A stretch of 47,616 nucleotides of DNA, taken from NCBI GenBank assembly GCA_947456825.1, contig CANGTM010000005.1, positions 1 to 47,616 of the forward strand. Reading direction: 5' to 3'. Shown here one piece after another: positions 41,187 to 47,616 of this stretch. This DNA comes from Chitinophagaceae bacterium (GTDB lineage: Bacteria > Bacteroidota > Bacteroidia > Chitinophagales > Chitinophagaceae). The translations under genes were made by a program, and so were the position numbers. Below the pieces are notes generated by a model. It did no database searches. It saw only the letters and a program-made list of their open reading frames with translations, and was not told the origin of the DNA. Each line of letters begins with the position of its first letter. Positions within the stretch are counted from its first letter, which is position 1.

Positions 41187-43316
41187 ATGCGATTTTATTT
41201 CTTTCTTTTCTTTCTTGCTACCCCCCTTCTTTCTTTGTTTGCTCAAGGGGACACGCTTCAATTTCTTAACGAGGTGGTGATTACTGCTACAAGACAGGAA
41301 AGGCGTTTAGGTAATGTAGCCATCCCGGTTCAACTTATTCAACGCAAGCAGATTCAACAAGCTGGCTCTATGCGTTTGCGCGATATTTTACAAGAACAGT
41401 CGGGTCTTCAATTAGTGGCAGGATTTGGAGCCGGACTTCAAATGCAGGGACTTAACCCGGAGCACACACTGATCTTGTTGGATGGACAGCCACTGATCGG
41501 CCGAACATCCGGTGTTTTAGATCTGAGTCGCATTTCTCTTGCCGGCATTAAACGAATCGAGATCATCAAAGGGCCATCTTCGAGCCTGTATGGCTCTGAA
41601 GCTATGGCGGGCGTTATTAATTTAATTACGGATAACGGAAATAAACCTGTAATGGAGGCTTCGCTGCGATACGGGGTCGCTGACACCAAGCGAGGTTGGG
41701 GCGTTCCCTTTTCTTCACAAAATCTAGAGCACACCGAAGCGGATGTTCATTTTTCTTTTAAGTTAAAAAAGTGGGTCGTTAAACAAAGCACTAATTATTT
41801 ATATGCTGACGGCATTAGTTATCGCCCGTTTTCTCAAGACCGTATTCCGCGGCCCATTTCTCGTTTTACCAGTCAAACTATCCTACAGGGTCCCGTTGGT
41901 AAAAAGGTTGATCTTCGAATATTGACGCGAGCAAATCAGGATCAGTTTCGGCAACAATTTGCAGTTCAAAACAACGGTGTAACCACGGCATCATTCGGAA
42001 CGGAGCTCAATAACGAGTTGGTATTTCAACCTACTGTAACATACAGGCCTTCAGCAAATCTGGTTCTATCTACAAAAGCGTATATCACGCAGTATGTAGG
42101 CGATCAGCAATTACGCTTCTCGACTCCGGTAGATAGTATCTATAAAGACAGATTCGAACAACGGATGTATCGAATAGAAAATCAGGTTGACATAAAAAAG
42201 GGAACTACCACTTTTGTGGCCGGAGCAGGTATTCAACTCGAACAAGCTAACTCCACCCGCTATGACGCCTTTACCAGTAAAAAAGAAAACTCCGTTCTCT
42301 ATGCTTTTGCCCAGTGGGATGTAAAGTTGGGCGATAAGTGGATAAGCGTTATTGGTGCCCGATTCGATCACCACACACTTTTTTCGGCGGCTCTAACGCC
42401 CAAGTGGGCGATTCGGTATCAGCCGAACAGCCGTCTTTCTTTTAAAGGGTCAGTTGGGCAAGGCTTTAAAGCACCCGACTTTAGACAGCTTTTTTTAAAT
42501 TTTACCAATAGCGCAGCAGGAGGATATTCTGTGTTTGGCGCTAATCAGGCAGCTTCCGTCATTGATAATTTGAATCGACTGGGTCAAATTGCGGAATTAA
42601 AACCAGACTTTTCGAAGCTGAGTCAATTGCGTCCGGAATTTTCTACGGGTTATAATATTGAGGTCAATTACAATTTTACGGCCTCCCTACGAGCCCAAGC
42701 ATCTCTTTTTAGAAATGATATTAACTCACTAATCGATGTTCGACAAGTGGCTACACGAATAGACGGGTCACAGTTATTCAGCTATCTTAACGTTAATCGT
42801 GCCTATACGCAAGGAGGGGAAATTGGTGTACAGTGGCAGTTGCATAAGGCCTGGTCCGTGAATTTTGGTTATCAGTACTTGCAAACAGCTGATAAGGATG
42901 AACGCGGCCGTATACTTCAGCAAAAAGAGTACATACGCGATGTTTCGGGGTCTACTCGCATCATGAAAATCGTAGATTATGTAGGTCTACCCAACAGAAA
43001 CAAGCATCAAGCACAGTTCAAACTTACTTACGAATCGAGCGCTGATCGATTTGTTCACTTCCGTGTTTTATATCGCAGCCGCTGGACCATTGCTAATAAT
43101 AATGGTAACACCGTTCACGATAGTCAAGATGAGTTTGCCCAAGGATTTGTTCAGGTCAATCTTAGTGCCGGATTACCGATCAATTCTTTCTTGGCATTTC
43201 AATTTGGTATAGACAATCTGCTTAACTATCAAGATCTTTTTTATCAACCTAATTTACAACCGCGTACCGTTTTTATAGTAGCTAGACTAAAAATTCCCTC
43301 CAAACAACACCCATAA
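41187..43316 (+). CDS. TonB-dependent receptor, HmuR-like
   Basis: A 709-residue outer-membrane receptor, start ATG 41187 (MRFYFFLFFLATPLLSLFAQ signal); an in-frame TTG upstream is rejected. It shows a TonB-box-like segment (EVVITATRQERR), the plug motifs LRDILQEQSGLQLV and RIEIIKGPSSSLYGSEAMAG, and a barrel ending in a final aromatic strand (VFIVARLKI). The plug is of the HmuR/BtuB sort. It is followed 23 bp later by hmuY, which argues for heme as ligand. The adjacent divergent FecA-like receptor may share regulation. Confidence 0.92.
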   Translation: MRFYFFLFFLATPLLSLFAQGDTLQFLNEVVITATRQERRLGNVAIPVQLIQRKQIQQAGSMRLRDILQEQSGLQLVAGFGAGLQMQGLNPEHTLILLDGQPLIGRTSGVLDLSRISLAGIKRIEIIKGPSSSLYGSEAMAGVINLITDNGNKPVMEASLRYGVADTKRGWGVPFSSQNLEHTEADVHFSFKLKKWVVKQSTNYLYADGISYRPFSQDRIPRPISRFTSQTILQGPVGKKVDLRILTRANQDQFRQQFAVQNNGVTTASFGTELNNELVFQPTVTYRPSANLVLSTKAYITQYVGDQQLRFSTPVDSIYKDRFEQRMYRIENQVDIKKGTTTFVAGAGIQLEQANSTRYDAFTSKKENSVLYAFAQWDVKLGDKWISVIGARFDHHTLFSAALTPKWAIRYQPNSRLSFKGSVGQGFKAPDFRQLFLNFTNSAAGGYSVFGANQAASVIDNLNRLGQIAELKPDFSKLSQLRPEFSTGYNIEVNYNFTASLRAQASLFRNDINSLIDVRQVATRIDGSQLFSYLNVNRAYTQGGEIGVQWQLHKAWSVNFGYQYLQTADKDERGRILQQKEYIRDVSGSTRIMKIVDYVGLPNRNKHQAQFKLTYESSADRFVHFRVLYRSRWTIANNNGNTVHDSQDEFAQGFVQVNLSAGLPINSFLAFQFGIDNLLNYQDLFYQPNLQPRTVFIVARLKIPSKQHP

Positions 43317-43339
43317 ATTAATAATTAAATCCCTCTACC

Positions 43340-43999
43340 ATGCGTATTATCTTAGTTATCGTCACAACCGTTGTTTTTTGTTTTGGATGTACGAAAGACA
43401 AATTACCTATTGTTGTCGACAGCAGAAGCTTTGACATTCAAAGTAGCGGAAACGTTACAACGGTAAGGAATCTTCCTGCCGATACTATCATTGGAGTAAA
43501 TTCAATCGGGCAGCCTGTTGGATCGGGGCGATACAGCTTTTTTAGTCTAGAAAGAGGCCAGTGGGTCCCTCAAGCCGATTCAGCCACTAATCGCTGGGAT
43601 CTCGCTTTTGCCGGAACAACGATTCGTGTTAATAACCAGACCAGCGGTCCCGGTTTGGGAGGTGCTTTTGTTCAAGTAGGCACCTTTGCGACACTAACAG
43701 CTATTTCAGCTGATTCTGTTTTTAGAATCGATAACCATCCGGTATCGTATGCAATTCCCAGAGGTTCAGGCCGCGCATGGTACACGTACGACGGTCCTAC
43801 CAATTTGTTAACCCCTATTCCTGGTCGCGTACTGGTCATTCGCACCGCAACCGGTAAATTCGCTAAGGTAGAGATCCTTAATTATTACAGAGGTGGTGTT
43901 ACCCCATCCGCAACGGCTCCAGATAGTATTAAAATAAAGGATCAGCGTTTTCTACACTTTCGATATGTGTTTCAGCCAAATGGGTCGGGGCAATTTTAA
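43340..43999 (+). CDS. hmuY: HmuY-like heme-binding lipoprotein
   Basis: A 219-residue lipoprotein with a signal ending in the lipobox-like FCFGC (Cys17). The mature region matches the HmuY family, all-beta proteins that capture heme at the cell surface and pass it to the HmuR receptor. Visible family sequence is FFSLERGQWV, SATNRWDLAFAGTTIRVN and a C-terminal region GKFAKVEILNYYRG. It is 23 bp from the upstream receptor gene, so one transcript is expected. Heme ligands (His or Met) were not pinpointed. Confidence 0.85.
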   Translation: MRIILVIVTTVVFCFGCTKDKLPIVVDSRSFDIQSSGNVTTVRNLPADTIIGVNSIGQPVGSGRYSFFSLERGQWVPQADSATNRWDLAFAGTTIRVNNQTSGPGLGGAFVQVGTFATLTAISADSVFRIDNHPVSYAIPRGSGRAWYTYDGPTNLLTPIPGRVLVIRTATGKFAKVEILNYYRGGVTPSATAPDSIKIKDQRFLHFRYVFQPNGSGQF

Positions 44000-44054
44000 C
44001 GTCAAGCGGGATGCTGAGTTTACTTTTTCTCTTTGATAGTGGTAAGATCTACGT

Positions 44055-44327
44055 CTAGCGCTTGCTTATTTTGTTATGCGTTATTTGTCGTTGTCGGCTA
44101 CATTTGAAACGATCGATCTCAGGGTTACGTTTTTTCAGGTGTTTTTGGCTAACGCCGCTATTGACCCTCTTTCTCCAAAGTCGAAAACTACTCGGTTTAA
44201 GATGTTGACGCATCAGTTCGATCACCTCGGCTTCGGAGAGGCCAAATTGAAAAAGGATGGCTTCAAAGGGCGTTCGATCTTCCCAGGCCATTTCGATGAT
44301 ACGGTCTTTGTCTACAAGGGAGAGCAT
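44055..44327 (-). CDS. DUF2805 (TIGR03643) family protein
   Basis: A 90-residue cytoplasmic protein. The family core is clear: DKDRIIEMAWEDRTPFEAIL, LSEAEVIELMRQHLKPSSF and RLWRKRVNSG. The C terminus is basic. It resembles a helix-turn-helix-type DNA-binding protein. Function is unknown. As I recall, members are often encoded near photolyase and DUF2256 genes; a DUF2256 gene is 12 kb upstream in this window. Confidence 0.85.
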   Translation of the reverse strand: MLSLVDKDRIIEMAWEDRTPFEAILFQFGLSEAEVIELMRQHLKPSSFRLWRKRVNSGVSQKHLKKRNPEIDRFKCSRQRQITHNKISKR

Positions 44328-44407
44328 AAGGGCGTTAACAAACGCTAAAAGAAAAGGTTGATGCCTGTCTTGCCCGTGTAAAATTGTATAGAAAAATGGC
44401 TACTTCT

Positions 44408-45640
44408 TTAGACACGGTTTATTTTCTGGATGGCCAGACGCTTGGTCGTCTGTAAATTATTGGTTTTAATAGGTGCCGTAGACTTTGTAACCAGCGGCTC
44501 TTCTTGTTGTGTACCGACCCAGCGCTTGACCGGAATTGATTTTTTGATAAGTTTTTCGATGTCTTTCAAATAGCTTCTTTCTTCACTGCTGCAAAAAGAC
44601 AAAGCAATACCTGATGCACCCGCTCTTCCGGTTCGGCCTATTCGGTGAACATAGGTCTCGGGAACATTCGGAAGTTCGTAATTCAGTACGTGTGACAGTT
44701 GGTCAATGTCAATACCTCTTGCAGCAATATCCGTCGCAACTAACACCCTTACTTTTTTACTCTTGAAGTTTTCTAGCGCTGTTTGCCTAGCGTTCTGCGA
44801 TTTATTACCATGTATGGCCGCAGCATTAATGCCTGCTGCATTCAATCGTTTGGAGAGCTTGTCTGCCGCATGCTTCATTTGTGTAAAAACCAATAAGGAT
44901 TCTATGGACCTGTCCTTTAGGATATCGATCAAAAGACCTTGCTTATCATTTTTTTCAATAAAGTAAACCGCCTGTTGAATCATCTCTGCGGTAGATGAAA
45001 TAGGCGTAACCTCTACTTTGACAGGGTTCTTAAGCAACATATCCGCAAGCTGGCTGATCTCAGGAGGCATAGTGGCTGAGAAGAAAAGAGATTGTCTCTT
45101 TACAGGAAGCTTTGCGATAATTTTTTTAACGTCATGAATAAATCCCATATCAAGCATTCTGTCGGCTTCATCCAGCACGAAAAACTTGATATTCGAAAGA
45201 CTGATAAATCCCTGTTGCATTAAGTCTAACAACCTTCCCGGTGTGGCTACTAATATGTCTATGCCATTTCGAATGCTATTAACCTGCGCGTGTTGTGATA
45301 CGCCACCAAAAATAACCAGGTGCTTCAATCTAAGGTGTCTGCCATACGCGGCAATGCTCTCGCCAATCTGTATCGCCAACTCACGCGTTGGTGTGAGTAT
45401 GAGCACCTCTATATTTCGCGTTCGACTGTTGTTAGCTTCTCGTTGTTCTTGCAAGAGTTGAAGAATCGGTATTGTAAAGGCAGCCGTCTTTCCCGTACCT
45501 GTTTGAGCACAGCCTAAAATATCTTTATGTTCTAAGATAGGTATGATTGATTTTTGTTGGATCTGCGTCGGCGTTTCATAGCCTTCTTCATCCAATGCCT
45601 TTAATATAGGCTCAATGAGTCTTAAGTTTTTAAATGACAC
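44408..45640 (-). CDS. rhlE: DEAD-box RNA helicase, RhlE type
   Basis: A 410-residue ATP-dependent RNA helicase. Motifs in order: the Q motif TPTQIQ (about 23-28), motif I AQTGTGKT (45-52), PTRELA (Ia), TPGR (Ib), DEAD, SAT, then in the second RecA domain the box [11 protein letters not shown] short basic tail follows the core, typical of RhlE proteins acting in ribosome assembly or mRNA decay, often cold-induced. The start is GTG at 45640. An exact -7 element at 45776-45783 implies a leader of about 130 nt with a hairpin, which may matter for regulation. Confidence 0.93.
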   Translation of the reverse strand: MSFKNLRLIEPILKALDEEGYETPTQIQQKSIIPILEHKDILGCAQTGTGKTAAFTIPILQLLQEQREANNSRTRNIEVLILTPTRELAIQIGESIAAYGRHLRLKHLVIFGGVSQHAQVNSIRNGIDILVATPGRLLDLMQQGFISLSNIKFFVLDEADRMLDMGFIHDVKKIIAKLPVKRQSLFFSATMPPEISQLADMLLKNPVKVEVTPISSTAEMIQQAVYFIEKNDKQGLLIDILKDRSIESLLVFTQMKHAADKLSKRLNAAGINAAAIHGNKSQNARQTALENFKSKKVRVLVATDIAARGIDIDQLSHVLNYELPNVPETYVHRIGRTGRAGASGIALSFCSSEERSYLKDIEKLIKKSIPVKRWVGTQQEEPLVTKSTAPIKTNNLQTTKRLAIQKINRV

Positions 45641-45666
45641 GTTATTAATTATTAAATGATAAATGT

Positions 45667-45700
45667 GATAAGGCCACCGCTAAAAGTTCGGTGCTTTATC
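45667..45700 (-). promoter_or_regulatory. Hairpin in the rhlE leader
   Basis: A stem with arms GATAA and CACCG on one side and CGGTG and TTATC on the other (minor bulges) flanks a 9-base loop. It lies 27 bp upstream of the rhlE start inside the predicted leader. Its role is unknown; leader structures control several cold-shock helicases. Confidence 0.4.
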
Positions 45701-45775
45701 TGCCTTACGTTAGAACAGCAGCATATTTGAGAAGAAAATCCGCACAAACACAAAGAGCAATAACATGAAGAATTG

Positions 45776-45783
45776 CAAATGTA
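45776..45783 (-). promoter_or_regulatory. -7 promoter element of rhlE
   Basis: Minus-strand TACATTTG, an exact TAnnTTTG match, 135 bp before the rhlE start. Confidence 0.5.
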
Positions 45784-45840
45784 CGAAAAATAGTGGTAAT
45801 CAGCTCAGCGTATCAAAAACAAAACGCAGGGGAGTTGATT

Positions 45841-45869
45841 CGTGTAAAAATCGAATATGATTTTACACG
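45841..45869. promoter_or_regulatory. Inverted repeat next to a promoter (possible operator)
   Basis: CGTGTAAAA (45841-45849) and TTTTACACG (45861-45869) are perfect 9-base inverted arms with an 11-base spacer. The right arm ends 3 bp before the -7 element of the following small gene, a position where a dimeric regulator could block or aid RNA polymerase. Confidence 0.5.
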
Positions 45870-45872
45870 TCA

Positions 45873-45880
45873 TATCTTTG
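45873..45880 (+). promoter_or_regulatory. -7 promoter element of a small secreted-protein gene
   Basis: TATCTTTG fits TAnnTTTG exactly and ends 18 bp before the ATG at 45899. Confidence 0.6.
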
Positions 45881-45898
45881 CGAAGAAATAGGTAAACA

Positions 45899-46165
45899 AT
45901 GTACATCTTGATACTTATATTCTTACTCATCTCCAATTTTTGTTTTTCGCAACAAAAATTTCCATTGCCTAAAAAAGCAATCGTTACATCTTCTATGTGC
46001 TCCGTTGCAGCTAAACGGCCAACTGCCTCTATAAGAGCAGACTTAGCTAGTATAAGGCAGGGGTATATTTGCAGGCAAGAATGGAAATTTGAAAAGAAAA
46101 CAAGGGTACCACTTAGACTTAGGCTCGGCTCTCTAGACTACGTGAACAAACTGGAAAAAAAGTAA
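45899..46165 (+). CDS. Small exported basic protein of unknown function
   Basis: An 88-residue protein with a clear signal peptide ([18 protein letters not shown]). The mature part is basic and has two Cys (34 and 58), which might form a disulfide. No family is recognised. Support for it being real comes from the signal peptide, an exact -7 element 18 bp upstream and the adjoining inverted repeat. Confidence 0.6.
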   Translation: MYILILIFLLISNFCFSQQKFPLPKKAIVTSSMCSVAAKRPTASIRADLASIRQGYICRQEWKFEKKTRVPLRLRLGSLDYVNKLEKK

Positions 46166-46265
46166 TTAATTGATCACTCATAAAGGTGTGCATTTTTCTT
46201 TGTGTCTTTTGTTCGGTTAGGCTGGATAGCAATAGCTCTAATACCTTTTAGGCCTGGATCAGTGT

Positions 46266-46292
46266 AAGTAAAGGGAGGGGCATCCTTTACTT
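46266..46292. promoter_or_regulatory. Inverted repeat upstream of the HTH gene (possible operator)
   Basis: AAGTAAAGG (46266-46274) and CCTTTACTT (46284-46292) are perfect 9-base arms with a 9-base spacer, about 90 bp before the HTH gene. A smaller hairpin GCGTC/GACGC follows at 46304-46318. Self-regulation by the HTH protein is possible but unproven. Confidence 0.4.
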
Positions 46293-46382
46293 TCAACCAA
46301 ATTGCGTCTGAGTGACGCTTAGATGACGTAAAGGTGTCGTTTTTTCATAATAAATTCATAATCATATTTGTATCTCAATTTT

Positions 46383-46754
46383 ATGATAGGCATAAAAGAA
46401 CGTAGGATCAAAAAGGGTATGACCCAACAACAACTTGCTGATGATTGTGGCATCACGTTAAGGACCATACAAAGAATTGAGAACGGTGAAGTAAAACCGA
46501 GCCTTCATTCTTTAAACACTATAAGTAAGGTGCTTGAAGCGGATCTTTCTTCTTTAAGTCAAAATTTACCCCCCAAGCCCTATGAATTCAATGTCAACTT
46601 TAAAATCAACGATATGAATCAATTTTTAACCGATCTGAAAATCTTGGTAAAAAGCCATTGGAAGGTGATCGTCCTCATCGTATTAGCATTCTGGCTCGCA
46701 TCTAGTTATACCGATATTAAAGCCGGTATTATGGACGGGTGGAATGGGAAATGA
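46383..46754 (+). CDS. XRE-family HTH protein with a C-terminal membrane helix
   Basis: A 123-residue protein with an N-terminal Cro/C1-type helix-turn-helix (residues 3-55, GMTQQQLADDCGITLRTIQR then IENGEVKPSLHSLN). A linker and a single hydrophobic helix near the C terminus follow (HWKVIVLIVLAFWLASSY). It may thus be a membrane-tethered DNA-binding protein. The ATG at 46383 is chosen over an in-frame TTG at 46368, which falls in the promoter-like CATATTTG (one base off the -7 consensus). Target genes are unknown. Confidence 0.8.
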   Translation: MIGIKERRIKKGMTQQQLADDCGITLRTIQRIENGEVKPSLHSLNTISKVLEADLSSLSQNLPPKPYEFNVNFKINDMNQFLTDLKILVKSHWKVIVLIVLAFWLASSYTDIKAGIMDGWNGK

Positions 46755-46839
46755 CCATTTATACCATATTTATACCAATTGTACTATTCTATAGTTTAGA
46801 GGTAGTGCTTAATCTAGCTTTACTTTCAAATAATATTTT

Positions 46840-47370
46840 ATGAGCAAGTCAATCATTATTCGCCTGATCTTGATTTTATGTCCGTTCGCAGCAATGTCAC
46901 AGGAAACTAAAATCCAATTAACGGAGAATGTTACTGTTGTGTTTCCTGAGAAACCAATCTCTCGTAATATGCAGGATGTAGGCGTGCAACATACCCTCAA
47001 ATTAGCTGATAGTACAGCCAATTTTTACGCATTGGCAACCAATCTTGAAAAAAGCAGTGGTATGACGGCTGATGTACTAGAAGCTGCTCAACAAGAATCA
47101 GCTTTTTGGCAACAACTTGAACAAAGTTTTGTTGCTCAGGTTAGTAGCGACGCCTCAGTCTTATCTTCTGAGGTCAAACAAATTAGTGGGAGGCAAGTGC
47201 TGCATCTCATTATAAGTGGAACGAGGAATGGAAAAAAATTAGAAATCACCGTATATATTTTTATTGATGGTGTTCATACAGTTAATATCGTTCATCAGAA
47301 ACGTTCCGAAGAGGCTTCAGCTGATTTGAAAAATAATTACTTTGCTTCTCTACAAATAGGGAATAAGTAA
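46840..47370 (+). CDS. Exported protein of unknown function
   Basis: A 176-residue protein with a signal peptide (MSKSIIIRLILILCPFAAMS, cleaved near SQ). The mature sequence alternates short beta strands and helices (VTVVFPEKPISRNM; TANFYALATNLEKSSGMTAD; KLEITVYIFIDGVHTVNIVH) and resembles small Bacteroidota periplasmic proteins, but no family is named. The ATG is well placed after an AT-rich stretch. It lies downstream of the HTH gene in the same direction. Confidence 0.65.
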   Translation: MSKSIIIRLILILCPFAAMSQETKIQLTENVTVVFPEKPISRNMQDVGVQHTLKLADSTANFYALATNLEKSSGMTADVLEAAQQESAFWQQLEQSFVAQVSSDASVLSSEVKQISGRQVLHLIISGTRNGKKLEITVYIFIDGVHTVNIVHQKRSEEASADLKNNYFASLQIGNK

Positions 47371-47431
47371 TAGGCTGTAAGGTCAGCGGCTCCCCAAAAA
47401 ACTGCGCACCTTTCTGTGCACCCCAAAAAGA

Positions 47432-47464
47432 AAACCCTTGTAAGTATTTAATTTACAAGGGTTT
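47432..47464 (-). terminator. Terminator after tRNA-Phe
   Basis: AAACCCTTGTAA and TTACAAGGGTTT form a perfect 12-base stem with a 9-base loop. Read on the minus strand it is followed by TTTTCTTTTT-like sequence, ending the tRNA transcript; it may also work for the rightward gene. Confidence 0.75.
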
Positions 47465-47478
47465 ATCAATTTTTGAAG

Positions 47479-47551
47479 TGGTGTGGGGCGGGATCGAACC
47501 GCCGACACAAGGATTTTCAGTCCTTTGCTCTACCGACTGAGCTACCGCACC
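47479..47551 (-). tRNA. tRNA-Phe (anticodon GAA)
   Basis: A 73-nt cloverleaf on the minus strand with D-arm GCTCAGTCGGTAGAGC, anticodon stem AAGGA/TCCTT around CTGAAAA (anticodon GAA at 47516-47518), and T-arm GGCGG-TTCGATC-CCGCC. The 3' CCA is not encoded. The acceptor stem has one C-A mismatch at pair 5-68, otherwise all pairs form. Confidence 0.95.
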
Positions 47552-47616
47552 ATCCGGGCTCCTTCGCAGGAGCGGATTGCAAATATAGGCTTGAAAATCA
47601 TACCAAGCAAGCTTAA

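Noticed and set aside
1-47616. Insertion sequences, prophage or integrase genes
   Set aside because: No transposase, integrase or phage-like reading frame or terminal repeats were seen.

Overview
The window looks like chromosomal DNA from a member of the Bacteroidota, most likely near Chitinophagaceae. The evidence is family content (HmuY, DUF2480, DUF5916, DUF2490, YfiT-type DinB, 5-fold beta-flower repeats, BNR/sortilin-like secreted protein, FecA-type and HmuR-type TonB receptors), repeated -7 elements of the form TAnnTTTG, and the near absence of Shine-Dalgarno sequences. The placement comes from reading the sequence, not from a database search. No insertion sequence, prophage or CRISPR array was seen; this is mostly core and envelope chromosome.

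Layout. 1-3.8 kb: the 3' part of feoB, then a leftward pair of exported hydrolases (M20 amidohydrolase, class A beta-lactamase-like enzyme). 3.8-8.8 kb: chrA, a leftward feoA-nadD pair, ybeY, a VOC protein bracketed by two near-perfect parS (ParB) sites, and mnmG. 8.8-14.7 kb: five leftward genes. A PpiD-like membrane foldase and a DUF2480 protein come first, then a compact cassette of SET protein, ATP-grasp ligase, and ATP-grasp ligase fused to a second SET domain. This cassette is the most unusual content of the window. 14.65-15.2 kb: an AT-rich 561-bp gap with DnaA-box-like 9-mers, a candidate replication origin given the parS sites about 8 kb away. 15.2-19 kb: nadA, a candidate structured small RNA with promoter and terminator, and a P2-type cation ATPase.

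19-30.5 kb: a small secreted TPR-like protein, a large BNR-repeat exported protein, a leftward DUF6671-dihydroorotase-SbtA-like transporter group, a DUF5916 outer-membrane-type protein and gamma-glutamyltransferase. 30.5-38.8 kb: a NamZ-like (DUF1343) muramidase, a TspO-like/DUF2256/small membrane protein operon, a DUF2490 protein, a molybdenum hydroxylase operon (Tat-exported 2Fe-2S subunit, molybdopterin subunit, cytochrome c), two small membrane proteins, a repeat protein and a YfiT-type DinB protein. 38.8-44 kb: divergent TonB receptors, one followed by hmuY, indicating iron/heme uptake. 44-47.6 kb: DUF2805, an RhlE-type RNA helicase with a long leader, small secreted and membrane-linked regulatory genes behind inverted repeats, and tRNA-Phe.

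The ATP-grasp/SET cassette pairs two D-Ala-D-Ala-ligase-like peptide-bond-forming enzymes with two protein-lysine-methyltransferase-like domains, once as separate genes and once as a fusion. This suggests an undescribed peptide or protein modification pathway. Its substrate cannot be read from the sequence.
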